Positions 19,969 to 29,513 of a stretch of 64,000 nt of DNA are shown here, one piece after another. A program made the position numbers and the translations under genes. Position 1 is the first letter of the stretch. Every line of letters begins with the position of its first letter. The DNA lies in contig CAWCCX010000013.1 in assembly GCA_963794155.1 (NCBI GenBank), forward strand, positions 248,001-312,000, given 5' to 3'. This DNA comes from Roseiarcus sp963794155 (GTDB lineage Bacteria > Pseudomonadota > Alphaproteobacteria > Rhizobiales > Beijerinckiaceae). The notes beneath the pieces were generated by a model. It did no database searches. It worked only from the letters and a program-made list of their open reading frames with translations, and had not been told where the DNA came from.

Positions 19969-20085
19969 GCGAAACGGGAATCCCGCGGTCGCCGGCTGCC
20001 GCCGGGCCTTCAAAACGGCGCGTGTCTATACTCTCTCATCTCTTGAACAGGAAGGGCAATATTTTCCGCGTTTCGACGAACTCTC

Positions 20086-20146
20086 GGCGGCGCGGCTCGG
20101 CAGCGGGGACGGGCGGCGCGGCTCGGCAGCGGGGACGGGCGGCGCG
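20086..20146. repeat. 26-bp tandem repeat, about 2.3 copies
   Basis: The 26-bp unit GGCGGCGCGGCTCGGCAGCG plus GGGACG is repeated perfectly at 20086-20111 and 20112-20137, with a 9-base third partial copy. It lies between kup and the alpha/beta hydrolase gene, in kup's upstream region. Perfect identity implies a recent or slippage-prone duplication. Confidence 0.85.
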
Positions 20147-20163
20147 ACAACAAATCCGCGTTC

Positions 20164-20970
20164 TTAAGCCGCCGTCCGCGCGATGTGTTCGGCGATCAGC
20201 CGCGCTACGGTCGCCGGTTTCTCCACATTCGGCAGATGGCCCGCGCCCTCGATGATCTCAAAGCGCGAGCCTTTGATGAGCGCCGCCGTTTCCCTGACCA
20301 GCGCGACTGGGGTCGCGCCGTCCTGGTCGCCGACCAGGCAAAGTGTCGGCGCTTCGATCAAGTCGAGGCCAGGCCGAAGGTCGGCGCGCTTCAAGGCGCC
20401 GCAAGCGGTGAGATAGCCATGCTTCGGCGCTCGCGTAAGCATCGCCCGATAGCCGGCGAATTCCGCAGCGCGTCCAGCGCGGAATTCGGCCGTGAACCAA
20501 CGCTCGAGAATGGGGCCGGCGACCAACTCGACGCCGCCGCGCTCGACCGCGGCGATACGCTCATCCCAGGATTGGTCCGTTCCGACCTTCGCCGCAGTGT
20601 CGCAGAGCACAAGCGCGCCGACGAGTTCCGGCCGCTGACGATAGAGCTCTTGCGCGATAACCCCGCCGATCGAAATCCCGACGATCGCGGCGCGGGCGAT
20701 TGCGATTGAGTCGAGAAGCGCGGCAAGGTCGCGCGCATAATCGGCCATCTCGACGCCGTCCGCGCCGGATTCAGAAAGGCCGTGACCGCGCTTGTCGTAG
20801 CGGACGACGCGGAATTCGGGCTTCAGGATGCAGGCGACGTCGCTCCAGACGCGCAAATCGCAGCCAAGCGGGTTGATGAAGACGAGCGGCGACAATCCGT
20901 CCGGACCTTCGTCGAGGTAATGCACCGTAAGGCCGTTCGCCTGAATAAATCTCAACTCAAAGGATTCCAT
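20164..20970 (-). CDS. Alpha/beta hydrolase, 3-oxoadipate enol-lactonase-like
   Basis: 268-aa serine hydrolase resembling PcaD. It shows an oxyanion/cap region (VFINPLGCDLRVW), VRYDKRGHGLSES, the nucleophile elbow GISIGG, the acid LVGDQDG, and the catalytic His in IEGAGHLPNVEKP. PcaD-like proteins hydrolyse 3-oxoadipate enol-lactone in the protocatechuate pathway, but no other pca gene is present, so the substrate is uncertain. The start MESFELRF (20970) is preferred over the frame start at 20991. The next gene upstream on this strand stops at 20992, so the two are probably cotranscribed. Confidence 0.85.
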   Translation of the reverse strand: MESFELRFIQANGLTVHYLDEGPDGLSPLVFINPLGCDLRVWSDVACILKPEFRVVRYDKRGHGLSESGADGVEMADYARDLAALLDSIAIARAAIVGISIGGVIAQELYRQRPELVGALVLCDTAAKVGTDQSWDERIAAVERGGVELVAGPILERWFTAEFRAGRAAEFAGYRAMLTRAPKHGYLTACGALKRADLRPGLDLIEAPTLCLVGDQDGATPVALVRETAALIKGSRFEIIEGAGHLPNVEKPATVARLIAEHIARTAA

Positions 20971-20991
20971 GAAAGAGCCGCAGCGCCGCAA

Positions 20992-21339
20992 TCAGCCGGG
21001 TTCCGACGTCGGCCGCGCCGGCGCCCTGTTCGAGTCGCCGCGGCGCGCGTCGCGGAAGAAGGTCCACCAATACCAGATGAGGGCGAGCGGCGCGCCGATA
21101 TCAATGACGGCGTCGAGCCCGGGGATCGGCGTTGTGGGGATGACCAGCATTCCCGCGGCCGCGGTCGCGCCGACCCGATAGCTCAGCGCCACCATGATCC
21201 GCTTCAGCGGGTTGTCGTTTGACATCCGCGAGATGATCACCAAGAGCGCCGCCAGGATCGCGGTCATTGCGACGACGAAGACGAGGAAGTCGCGAACGAT
21301 CTGTTCGATCGTGGACAGTGCCTCCATGCCAACCTCCAT
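20992..21339 (-). CDS. Small three-helix inner-membrane protein of unknown function
   Basis: 115 aa with hydrophobic segments at about 18-38 (FLVFVVAMTAILAALLVIIS), 57-70 and 77-92 (DIGAPLALIWYWWTFF), then an Arg/Pro-rich tail. I do not recognise a family. It lies between the 5-hydroxyisourate hydrolase gene and the alpha/beta hydrolase gene on the same strand, with gaps of about 30 and 21 bp, so the three may form an operon. ATG at 21327 (MEALSTIEQ) is an alternative start. Confidence 0.7.
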   Translation of the reverse strand: MEVGMEALSTIEQIVRDFLVFVVAMTAILAALLVIISRMSNDNPLKRIMVALSYRVGATAAAGMLVIPTTPIPGLDAVIDIGAPLALIWYWWTFFRDARRGDSNRAPARPTSEPG

Positions 21340-21369
21340 GCGCCGCGGCGAAGCCGGCCCCGATGGGTC

Positions 21370-21738
21370 TCAGCTGCCGCGATAAGTCGAATAGCTCCAC
21401 GGCGAGACGATGAGGGGAACGTGATAGTGCGCGGTCCGATCGGCGATAAAGAAGCGAATCGGGACGAGATCGAGAAACGGCGGGTCGGCCAACTTTGCGC
21501 CCTGGCGGCGGAAATGATCGCCGACATGGAAGACGAGTTCGAACCGGCCGGAGCGTGCGTCGTGGGCGCTGATCAATGGTTTATCCGTCCGGCCGTCGGC
21601 ATTGGTCGCAACATCGGCGACGAGGCTGCGCTCGCCCGCGCCAACGAACTCGTAGAGCTCCACCCACACGCCTTCCGCCGGCCGACCGCGCGTAACGTCG
21701 AGGACATGGGTCGTGAGGCCAGCCAAATCCTCCTCCAT
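21370..21738 (-). CDS. uraH: 5-hydroxyisourate hydrolase (transthyretin-like)
   Basis: 122-aa enzyme of purine catabolism that opens 5-hydroxyisourate to OHCU. Family signatures: LTTHVLDVTRGRPAEGV at the N-terminus (His of the active site), RTDKPL in the middle, HVPLIVSPWSYSTYRGS at the end with the diagnostic C-terminal YRGS. No urate oxidase or OHCU decarboxylase gene is in the window. Downstream genes on the same strand follow closely. Confidence 0.93.
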   Translation of the reverse strand: MEEDLAGLTTHVLDVTRGRPAEGVWVELYEFVGAGERSLVADVATNADGRTDKPLISAHDARSGRFELVFHVGDHFRRQGAKLADPPFLDLVPIRFFIADRTAHYHVPLIVSPWSYSTYRGS

Positions 21739-21940
21739 CGGTGCGCCGGACCTCCGAGAGCGGGACCGCGCGAGAGTACCCTACCCCGACCGCCGGGGGG
21801 GGGCCACTGCGCCCGCCTCCATGCGTGATTGACATGGCAGCAGCGCCGTGCATCGCGATTGCCAATTCCGCGGACCCATGAGAAGACAGAAATAAACTCG
21901 CGCTTGCGACTTTCGTATGAGTGAAGGGGAGGGCGGCCCG

Positions 21941-24604
21941 ATGGACGATCGAGTTTTGGATCAATCCGACGAGACCGACGAATGGCTCGACGCGCTCGAT
22001 TCGGTCGCAGCCTTCGAGGGTATTGGCAAGGTTGATGAAATCCTCGATTCGGTGGTCGCCGCCGCCCGGCGCAAGGGCGCGAGACTGCCGTTCGCGGCCA
22101 ACACCGCCTATGTCAACACCATACCGCCCGCGGAGCAGCCGCCCCATCCGGGGAACCGGAAGATCGAGCAAATCATCCGGCGCTACGTGCGCTGGAATGC
22201 GGCGGCGATCGTCGTCAAGGCGAACAAGGAGTCTTCGGAGCTCGGCGGCCATATTGCGAGCTTCCAGTCGGCGGCGACGCTGTACGACACCGGATTCATG
22301 CATTTCTGGCATGCCTGCAACGAGACCCATGGCGGCGACCTGGTCTATTTCCAGGGCCACAGCTCGCCAGGAATTTACGCTCGAGCATTCATGGAGGGCC
22401 GTCTCAGTGACGACCAACTGCTAAACTTCCGCCAGGAGGTCAGCCGTAAGGGACTGTCGTCTTATCCTCACCCGTGGCTGATGCCGGAGTTCTGGCAGTT
22501 CCCGACCGTCTCGATGGGGCTCGGCCCATTGATGGCGATCTATCAGGCGAGGTTCTTGCGCTATTTGCATTGTCGCGGTCTCGCCGACACCGCGCCGCGC
22601 AAGGTCTGGGTCTTCTGTGGTGATGGCGAGATGGACGAGCCGGAATCCCTCGGCGCGATCTCGCTCGCAGGACGCGAGAAGCTTGACAATCTCATCTTCG
22701 TCATCAATTGCAACCTCCAGCGTCTCGACGGGCCGGTGCGCGGCAACGGCAAGATCGTGCAGGAGCTCGAGGCCGACTTCCGCGGCGCGGGCTGGAACGT
22801 CATTAAGTGTCTTTGGGGATCGGGTTGGGACCAGCTCCTGGCCAAGGACACGGCGGGCAGGCTGCGCCAGCTGATGGAGGAATGCGTCGACGGCGAATAC
22901 CAGGACTTCAAGTCGAAGGACGGCGCCTATATTCGCAAGCACTTCTTTGGCCGCTATCCCGAGACCGCGGCGATGGTCGAGGATTGGACCGACGCCGAAA
23001 TCTGGGCGCTAACCCGGGGCGGGCATGACCCAGTGAAGGTCTACGCTGCCTACAAGGCCGCGGTCGAGCACAAGGGCCAGCCGACCGTCATTCTCGCCAA
23101 GACCGTGAAGGGCTACGGCATGGGCGCGGCTGGCGAAGGGCAGATGATCGCCCATCAGGCGAAAAAGCTCGGCCACGATGCGCTCAAGGCTTTTCGCGAC
23201 CGGTTCCAGATCCCTGTCACGGACGCCGACCTTGACAAGGTTCCGTTCCTGCGCTTCCCCGAGGACAGCGAGGAGATGAGCTATCTGCGTGAGCGGCGGG
23301 CGGCGCTCGGCGGCTACCTGCCAGCACGCCGACGCAAAAGCGACCCGCTCAACATTCCGCCCCTTTCCGCCTTTGACGCGCTGCTCAAGGCGACTGCAGA
23401 GGGACGGGAAATCTCAACCACCATGGCCTTCGTCCGGGTGTTGACAACGCTTTTGCGCGACAAGGACATCGGTCCGCATGTGGTTCCGATCGTCCCCGAC
23501 GAGAGCCGCACTTTCGGCATGGAGGGGTTGTTTCGCCAGGTCGGCATCTTCAGCCAGGTGGGCCAGCTCTATCGGCCGCAGGACGCCGATCAGCTCATGT
23601 ATTATCGCGAGGATCCGAAGGGACAGATCCTTCAGGAAGGCATCAACGAGCCAGGCGCGATGGCCTCCTTCATCGCCGCAGGCACATCGTATTCGACCTC
23701 CAACGTGCCGATGATTCCGTTCTATATTTACTACTCGATGTTTGGCTTCCAGCGCGTCGGCGATCTCGCCTGGGCGGCGGGCGACATGCGGACCCGCGGC
23801 TTCCTTATTGGCGGCACATCGGGCCGCACCACTCTCAATGGCGAAGGCCTGCAGCATGAGGACGGCCACAGCCATGTTCTGGCCTCGACAATTCCCAATT
23901 GCGTGACTTACGACCCGACCTACGCCTACGAACTCGCGGTGATCGTCCACGCCGGCTTGAAGCGCATGCTCGTCGATCAGGATGACGTCTACTATTACAT
24001 CACGACCCTCAACGAGAATTACGCCCATCCGGCCATGCCGGAAGGCGCGGAAGAGGGAATCCTGCGCGGCGCCTATAAGCTGCGCGAGGTCAAGGCCGAC
24101 CGGCCCGGACTGCAGGTGCGTCTCTTGGGTGCCGGCGCGATCCTGCGCGAGGTCGAGGCGGCGGCCGAGATGTTGGCGAGCGAGCACGGCGTCAGCAGCG
24201 AAGTCTGGAGCGTAACGAGCTTTACCGAACTGCGCCGGGAGGGCCTCGACGTCGAACGGTGGAACCTGTTGCACCCGGAAGCTGACCCGAAGGTTCCGTT
24301 CATCGCCCGCGCGCTATCGGGCGGGAAGGGGCCGGTGATCGCGTCGACCGATTACATGAAGGCGGTCGCGGACGGAATCCGGCCTTATGTGCCCGCCCGC
24401 TACAATGTGCTCGGAACCGACGGATTCGGACGCTCCGACTACCGTCGCCGTCTGCGCTCGTTCTTCGAGGTCGACCGCTATCATGTCACGGTCGCGAGCC
24501 TGAAGGCGCTGGCGGACGAGCAATTGCTGCCGACGCGGCGGGTCGCCGAGGCGATCGCCAAATACGGCATCGACCCCGAGGGGCCGAACCCGGCGCGAAG
24601 CTGA
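21941..24604 (+). CDS. aceE: Pyruvate dehydrogenase E1 component, homodimeric type
   Basis: 887-aa thiamine-diphosphate enzyme that decarboxylates pyruvate and acetylates the lipoyl group of AceF. The ThDP motif is GDGEMDEPES...NCN. The homodimeric E1 family is also seen in NRKIEQIIRRYVRWNA, GHSSPGIYARAF, HQAKKLGHDALKAFRDRF and EGLQHEDGHSH. ATG at 21941 is chosen over 21917 because it is preceded by GGGGAGGG at proper spacing. It is followed after 45 bp by aceF, then lpd, in one operon. The window also encodes an unrelated heterodimeric E1 (acoAB-type, 44644-46667). Confidence 0.96.
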   Translation: MDDRVLDQSDETDEWLDALDSVAAFEGIGKVDEILDSVVAAARRKGARLPFAANTAYVNTIPPAEQPPHPGNRKIEQIIRRYVRWNAAAIVVKANKESSELGGHIASFQSAATLYDTGFMHFWHACNETHGGDLVYFQGHSSPGIYARAFMEGRLSDDQLLNFRQEVSRKGLSSYPHPWLMPEFWQFPTVSMGLGPLMAIYQARFLRYLHCRGLADTAPRKVWVFCGDGEMDEPESLGAISLAGREKLDNLIFVINCNLQRLDGPVRGNGKIVQELEADFRGAGWNVIKCLWGSGWDQLLAKDTAGRLRQLMEECVDGEYQDFKSKDGAYIRKHFFGRYPETAAMVEDWTDAEIWALTRGGHDPVKVYAAYKAAVEHKGQPTVILAKTVKGYGMGAAGEGQMIAHQAKKLGHDALKAFRDRFQIPVTDADLDKVPFLRFPEDSEEMSYLRERRAALGGYLPARRRKSDPLNIPPLSAFDALLKATAEGREISTTMAFVRVLTTLLRDKDIGPHVVPIVPDESRTFGMEGLFRQVGIFSQVGQLYRPQDADQLMYYREDPKGQILQEGINEPGAMASFIAAGTSYSTSNVPMIPFYIYYSMFGFQRVGDLAWAAGDMRTRGFLIGGTSGRTTLNGEGLQHEDGHSHVLASTIPNCVTYDPTYAYELAVIVHAGLKRMLVDQDDVYYYITTLNENYAHPAMPEGAEEGILRGAYKLREVKADRPGLQVRLLGAGAILREVEAAAEMLASEHGVSSEVWSVTSFTELRREGLDVERWNLLHPEADPKVPFIARALSGGKGPVIASTDYMKAVADGIRPYVPARYNVLGTDGFGRSDYRRRLRSFFEVDRYHVTVASLKALADEQLLPTRRVAEAIAKYGIDPEGPNPARS

Positions 24605-24649
24605 ACGTTCGCCGTCCCCATTCAACTTTTGTCGCTGAGGAGAGCGCCG

Positions 24650-26275
24650 GTGGCGAAAATCGACGTGAACGTTCCCGACATCGGCGACTTCAAGGACGTT
24701 CCGATCATCGAAGTCCTGGTTAAGCCCGGCGACGTCGTGAAGGCCGAGCAGTCGCTGGTGACGCTCGAGTCCGACAAGGCGACGATGGACGTGCCGTCGC
24801 CGGTCGCGGGTACTGTTGCCGACCTCGTGGCCAAGGTCGGCGACAAAGTGTCGATGGGCACGCTAATCGCGCGCATCAATTCCGCCGCAGCCGGGACCGC
24901 GCAGCCTGCGGCCCCCGCCAAAGCGGCCGCCAAGTCCGCCGCGCCATCGAGCCCCGCCAAGGCCGCAGCCCCCGCGCAAGCCAAAGCGGCGACGATCGAT
25001 GTCACAGTCCCCGACATCGGCGACTTCAAGGACGTGCCGATCATCGAGGTTCTGGTGAAGGCTGGCGATACGGTCGAGGCCGAACAACCGCTGGTGACGC
25101 TCGAATCGGATAAGGCGACGATGGACGTGCCGTCGCCCGCGGCGGGCAAGATCACACAGATGGTCGCTAAGGTCGGCGACAAAGTGTCGATGGGCGCACT
25201 GATTGCGAGGCTCGACGCGGGCGGACCGGCTGCGCCGATCCCGCCTGAGCAGGAGGGCGAGGCGGAGGCGAAGGAGGAAGAGGACGCGGCGAATGCGCCC
25301 TTGACCTCGCCCGTCGCGCCGACGGATCTCCCGCCGACAATGAAGGCCGGCCCAGGCTCGGCGCCCGCGGACTTCTCCGGCGTATTCGCCGGCCCTGCGG
25401 TCCGGAGGCTGGCGCGCGAGCTCGGACTTGATCTCAATCAGATCAGGGGCACGGGCGAAAAGGGGCGGATCACGCGCGAGGACATCAAGGCCGCGCTCGC
25501 GGGTCCCGGCGGCGCTGGAGCCGGCGGAGCCGCTCTTCCTCCGATCCCGGCTGTCGATTTCGCCAAATTCGGACCAATCGAGACCGTTCCGCTGTCGCGG
25601 ATCAAGCGCATCTCAGGCCCGCGCCTCCACGCCTCCTGGGTCAACGTGCCGCATGTGACGCATTGCGACGACGCCGACATCACCGAGCTCGAGGCCTTCC
25701 GCAAAGCCCTCGATGAGGAGGCGAAGAAGGACAAGGCCAAGCCCTATCGCGTATCCCTGCTGCCCCTGCTCATGCGGGCCACGGTCGCGACGCTCAAGAC
25801 CTTCCCGACCTTCAACGCCGCGCTAAGTCCAGGGGGCGACGCGCTCATTCTGCGCCGCTATTGGCATATCGGCGTCGCCGTCGACACCCCAGACGGCCTC
25901 GTGGTCGCGGTGGTCAAGGACGTCGATCGCAAGGGCGTGATCGAGCTCGCCCGGGAGCTTGGCGCCCTGTCCGAAAAGGCGCGCTCAGGAAAGCTTGCGC
26001 CGACCGAGATGCAAGGCGCGACCTTCACCATCTCTTCCCTGGGCGGGATCGGCGGGACGGCGTTCTCGCCGATCGTGAATGCGCCCGAGGTGGCGATACT
26101 CGGCGTCGTGCGTTCAAAGATGGCCCCGGTGTGGGACGGGAAGACTTTTCAGCCGCGCCTAATGCTGCCGCTTTGCCTCTCCTATGATCATCGAGTCATC
26201 GACGGCGCCGCGGCCGCGCGTTTCATGCGCCATCTGGCGGGGATCGTCGAGGACATGCGGCGCGTGCTTCTGTGA
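24650..26275 (+). CDS. aceF: Dihydrolipoamide acetyltransferase (PDH E2) with two lipoyl domains
   Basis: 541-aa E2 core. Two near-identical lipoyl domains come first (about 1-80 and 115-195), each with the lipoylated Lys in ESDKATMDVPSP. A charged linker follows, then the peripheral-subunit-binding domain (AGPAVRRLARELGLDLNQIRGTGEKGRI) and the catalytic acetyltransferase domain ending in SYDHRVIDGAAAARFM with the HRxxDG active-site motif. The start is the GTG at 24650, preceded by GAGGAG and beginning VAKIDVNVPDIG; the upstream TTG at 24629 is unlikely. Confidence 0.96.
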   Translation: MAKIDVNVPDIGDFKDVPIIEVLVKPGDVVKAEQSLVTLESDKATMDVPSPVAGTVADLVAKVGDKVSMGTLIARINSAAAGTAQPAAPAKAAAKSAAPSSPAKAAAPAQAKAATIDVTVPDIGDFKDVPIIEVLVKAGDTVEAEQPLVTLESDKATMDVPSPAAGKITQMVAKVGDKVSMGALIARLDAGGPAAPIPPEQEGEAEAKEEEDAANAPLTSPVAPTDLPPTMKAGPGSAPADFSGVFAGPAVRRLARELGLDLNQIRGTGEKGRITREDIKAALAGPGGAGAGGAALPPIPAVDFAKFGPIETVPLSRIKRISGPRLHASWVNVPHVTHCDDADITELEAFRKALDEEAKKDKAKPYRVSLLPLLMRATVATLKTFPTFNAALSPGGDALILRRYWHIGVAVDTPDGLVVAVVKDVDRKGVIELARELGALSEKARSGKLAPTEMQGATFTISSLGGIGGTAFSPIVNAPEVAILGVVRSKMAPVWDGKTFQPRLMLPLCLSYDHRVIDGAAAARFMRHLAGIVEDMRRVLL

Positions 26276-26305
26276 TTGCGGCGGGATAGCGGGAGACACG
26301 CGGCC

Positions 26306-28057
26306 ATGGCCAAGGAAATCAGGCTGCCCGACATCGGCGACTTCAAGGACGTGCCGATCATCGAGATCCAGATTGCGCCCGGAAAGAGCATCCGCAAGGA
26401 AGAGACGATCCTGACGCTTGAAAGCGACAAGGCGACGATGGACGTGCCCGCGCCCGAGGACGGCGTGATCGGCGAGGTCCGTGTGAAGGTCGGCGACAAG
26501 ATCAGCGAGGGCGCGCTGCTCGCGACCTATGCCGAAGGCGATGCAGCCGCCGCCGCGCCTTACGGCGGCGTCGAGATCCAAGAGCCTGCGCCAAAAGCCG
26601 CGCCCGCGACTCCTCCGAAGCCTGCGGCCGATCCGGGCGGAAAGGCTGATGTCGAGGCAGACATTCTCGTCCTCGGGGCCGGCCCCGCCGGCTACACCGC
26701 GGCCTTCCGCGCCGCCGATCTCGGCCAGAAGGTCGTGCTTGTTGACAAACGCCAGACCCTCGGCGGCGTCTGCCTCAACGTCGGCTGCATTCCGTCGAAG
26801 GCGCTGTTGCACGTCGCCAAGGTGATCGACGAGGCGGCGACGATGGGCGCGCATGGAGTGGCCTTCGGCAAGCCTACCTTCAAACTCGACGCGATCCGCG
26901 ACTGGAAATCCTCCGTCGTCAAGCGCCTGACGACCGGCCTGACAGGGCTTTCGAAGCAGCGCAAGGTGACGGTGGTCACCGGCGACGCCAAGTTCACGTC
27001 TCCGAATACCGTTCGCGTCGAGACCGCGGAAGGGCCGAAGACCCTCCGGTTCGCCAAGGCGATCATCGCGGCAGGCTCCGAGCCGGTCGCGCCGGGCTTC
27101 ATCCCCTCCGATGCGCGCATCTGGGACTCGACCTCGGCGCTGGAAGTGAGTTTCATCCCCAACCGCATGCTCGTCCTCGGCGGCGGGATCATCGGGCTGG
27201 AAATGGCGACGGTCTACCACTCGCTCGGCGCCGGGATCACCGTTATCGAGATGATGGACCAGCTCATGCCGGGCGCCGATCCGGACGTCGTCGCCCCGCT
27301 CGCCAAGCGCGTCGGCGAGCTTTACGACAAGATCTTGCTCAAAACGAAGGTCACCAGGGTCGAGGCCAAAGTTGACGGCCTCCACGTTTCCTATGAGGGG
27401 CCAGACGGCGCCAAGACGGAAGTCTTCGACGCCATGCTCGTCTCCGTTGGCCGACGTCCTAATGGCAAGGGGATCGGAGCCGAGGCGGCGGGAGTGGCGG
27501 TCGACGAGCGCGGCTTCATCGCCGTCGACAAGCAGATGCGGACCAACGTCTCGCATATCTTCGCGGTCGGCGACATCGTTGGCCAGCCGATGCTCGCGCA
27601 CAAAGGCACGCATGAGGGCAAGGTCGCGGCGGAGGTGGCGAGCGGGCACAAATCCTCGTTCGACGCCAAGGCGATCCCGTCGGTCGCTTACACCGATCCG
27701 GAGGTCGCGTGGGCGGGCATGACGGAGATCGAAGCCAAGGCCAAGGGGATCAAGTACGGCAAGGCGGTGTTCCCGTGGGCGGCGAGCGGGCGGTCGCTGT
27801 CGCTCGGTCGCGACGAGGGCCTGACCAAGACCTTGTGGGACGAACAGACCCAGCGGCTGATCGGATGCGGCATCGTCGGGCCCAACGCCGGCGACCTCAT
27901 CTCGGAAGCGGCGCTGGCGATCGAGATGGGCGCCGAAGCCGAAGATGTCGGGCTCACCATTCATCCCCACCCAACGCTATCCGAGACGTTCGCGATGTCG
28001 GCCGAAGCGTTCGCCGGGACGCTCACCGACCTTTACATGCCGAAGAAGAAGGCCTGA
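26306..28057 (+). CDS. lpd: Dihydrolipoamide dehydrogenase (PDH E3) with N-terminal lipoyl domain
   Basis: 583-aa flavoprotein that reoxidises the dihydrolipoyl groups of E2 with NAD+. Residues 1-80 are a lipoyl domain (PDIGDFKDVPIIE, ESDKATMDVPAP) closely matching those of AceF, joined by an Ala/Pro linker. The FAD-binding GAGPAGYTAAFRA, redox disulfide CLNVGC, NAD-binding GGGIIGLEMA and the catalytic HPHPTLSETF follow. Lipoyl-tagged E3 is known from several proteobacterial PDH operons. Start at MAKEIRLP (26306); gap to aceF is 30 bp. It is the only E3 seen in the window and might also serve the aco-type complex. Confidence 0.95.
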   Translation: MAKEIRLPDIGDFKDVPIIEIQIAPGKSIRKEETILTLESDKATMDVPAPEDGVIGEVRVKVGDKISEGALLATYAEGDAAAAAPYGGVEIQEPAPKAAPATPPKPAADPGGKADVEADILVLGAGPAGYTAAFRAADLGQKVVLVDKRQTLGGVCLNVGCIPSKALLHVAKVIDEAATMGAHGVAFGKPTFKLDAIRDWKSSVVKRLTTGLTGLSKQRKVTVVTGDAKFTSPNTVRVETAEGPKTLRFAKAIIAAGSEPVAPGFIPSDARIWDSTSALEVSFIPNRMLVLGGGIIGLEMATVYHSLGAGITVIEMMDQLMPGADPDVVAPLAKRVGELYDKILLKTKVTRVEAKVDGLHVSYEGPDGAKTEVFDAMLVSVGRRPNGKGIGAEAAGVAVDERGFIAVDKQMRTNVSHIFAVGDIVGQPMLAHKGTHEGKVAAEVASGHKSSFDAKAIPSVAYTDPEVAWAGMTEIEAKAKGIKYGKAVFPWAASGRSLSLGRDEGLTKTLWDEQTQRLIGCGIVGPNAGDLISEAALAIEMGAEAEDVGLTIHPHPTLSETFAMSAEAFAGTLTDLYMPKKKA

Positions 28058-28083
28058 GCGGCGTTCGGCAGGGGCGGGCGCCG

Positions 28084-28956
28084 ATGAGGGTGTTCTTCTT
28101 CGGCCTTGGATATTGCGCCCGGCGGCTGATTGCTCGCGAACCATGGATCAAAGCGAGCGGAACTGCGCGGACCGCCGAACGCGTCGCGGCGCTGCAACGC
28201 GAGGGGATCGAGGCCTACGCCTTCGACGGCGCGAGCGTGGCTGCGGGCGTCGAGGACGCGATTCGCCGGTCGGAGGCGATTGTCGTCTCCATTCCGCCGC
28301 GCGACGGGTCCAGCCGTGCGCGCGAGCTTTTCGCGGCGACAATCGCCGCCGCGCCGCAATTGCGCCGGATCGTCTACTATTCGACCATTGGCGTTTATGG
28401 CGATCACGCCGGGGCCTGGGTGGACGAGACGAGCGCGACCCTGACGCGGACAGCGCGAGGGCTCGCGCGGGTCGCGGACGAAGCCCGCTGGACGGCGGAG
28501 GGCCAAGCGCGCGGGATCGAAGCAGACATCCTGCGCCTCGCCGGGATCTACGGGCCCGACCGCAATGCGCTCGTCAATCTGCGCCGGGGCCAGCCCCGCC
28601 GGATCGTCAAGCCGGGGCAGGTCTTCAACCGCGCGCATGTCGACGACATCGCCGAACTCACGCGGCTCGTGCTTGTGCGGCGGCTCGAAGGCCAGATCTG
28701 GAATGTCGCCGACGACGAGCCGGCCCCGCCGCAGGACGTGATCGCCTACGCGGCGGCGCTCCTCGGCCTCCCGCCGCCGCCCGAGGAGCCATTCAAGGAA
28801 GTGCGGCTTTCGCCGATGACGGCCGAGTTCTACGCCGACAACAAGCGGGTCTCGGTCGCAAAGGCGAAGTCCCGGCTGGGATTCTCCCCGGCCTATCCAA
28901 CCTACCGCGAGGGCTTGAAGGCGCTCGCGGAGGCGGGGGAGGGGCGCGCGGACTGA
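28084..28956 (+). CDS. NAD-dependent epimerase/dehydratase-like SDR (YeeZ type)
   Basis: 290-aa Rossmann protein. N-terminal RVFFFGLGYCARRL gives the GxGxxA nucleotide-binding turn. IVYYSTIGVYGDHAGAWVDE carries the ST...YG segment seen in YeeZ-like atypical SDRs, and LRLAGIYGPDRNAL and FNRAHVDDIAELTR are typical extended-SDR elements. The usual YxxxK is not evident. It starts 26 bp after lpd and may be the last gene of the PDH operon. Physiological substrate unknown. Confidence 0.83.
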   Translation: MRVFFFGLGYCARRLIAREPWIKASGTARTAERVAALQREGIEAYAFDGASVAAGVEDAIRRSEAIVVSIPPRDGSSRARELFAATIAAAPQLRRIVYYSTIGVYGDHAGAWVDETSATLTRTARGLARVADEARWTAEGQARGIEADILRLAGIYGPDRNALVNLRRGQPRRIVKPGQVFNRAHVDDIAELTRLVLVRRLEGQIWNVADDEPAPPQDVIAYAAALLGLPPPPEEPFKEVRLSPMTAEFYADNKRVSVAKAKSRLGFSPAYPTYREGLKALAEAGEGRAD

Positions 28957-29513
28957 GGGCGATAGGCCTCTGCGCCGGAAGGAAAACCAAGCCCCGGCGC
29001 AGGAAAGCAAAGAATAGCGGTAGGAAAGCAAAGGAAAGATGGAAGGAAAGCAGAGACAGTGCGGAACAAAAACAAAGCCGATTTCCCTCCTCGATCTCTA
29101 TCTTTTCAAATGGTTAGATCCCGTTTTCGACGGTCGACATAACCCACTGCCGGAGGACAGTCGGGCGAGCGCGCTCGTCGATCGCCCGTCGCCGCCTCTG
29201 CCCCGCGCCCTCGCGATTCGTCCGACCTAATTATGTTACATTCTCCCATCGCGAAGGTTCTGACTGGGAGAAGACAGCATAGCAGCAATTCTGGAAAGGT
29301 CAAAGAAATTCGCACTGTCGTCGTCAGTGCGCTACCTGTCGGGCGGCAGACAATTCCACAAGCCGCGGCCGGGTCTCAACGACATTTCAGTCTTGTCAAA
29401 GCCTCCCGGCGGGCGCAGCTTCAGCGCGAGATTTTGGGGGAAACGGCGGCGAGGGGGCAAATCGTTGCTCTCGGTCGTGGCGCTGTCCCCGACATCGGCT
29501 TGGGGGCGCCACG
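28957..29513. other. Gene-free region between the epimerase and the YD-repeat gene
   Basis: About 557 bp. It begins with the phased repeat array at 28980-29055. The remainder contains an AT-rich patch around 29222-29240 (TAATTATGTTACATTC) that could serve as promoter for the downstream gene. Open frames here lack coding character. Confidence 0.5.
28980..29055. repeat. Four-copy AGGAAAGCAAAG array, 21-22 bp period
   Basis: AGGAAAACCAAG at 28980, AGGAAAGCAAAG at 29001 and 29022, and AGGAAAGCAGAG at 29044 are spaced 21, 21 and 22 bp. The array starts 24 bp after the stop of the epimerase gene. Motif differs from the 17101 array but the spacing is the same. Confidence 0.88.

Noticed and set aside
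26159..27970. 603-codon minus-strand frame
   Set aside because: Shadow of lpd; no motif and low-complexity His/Arg/Asp composition.
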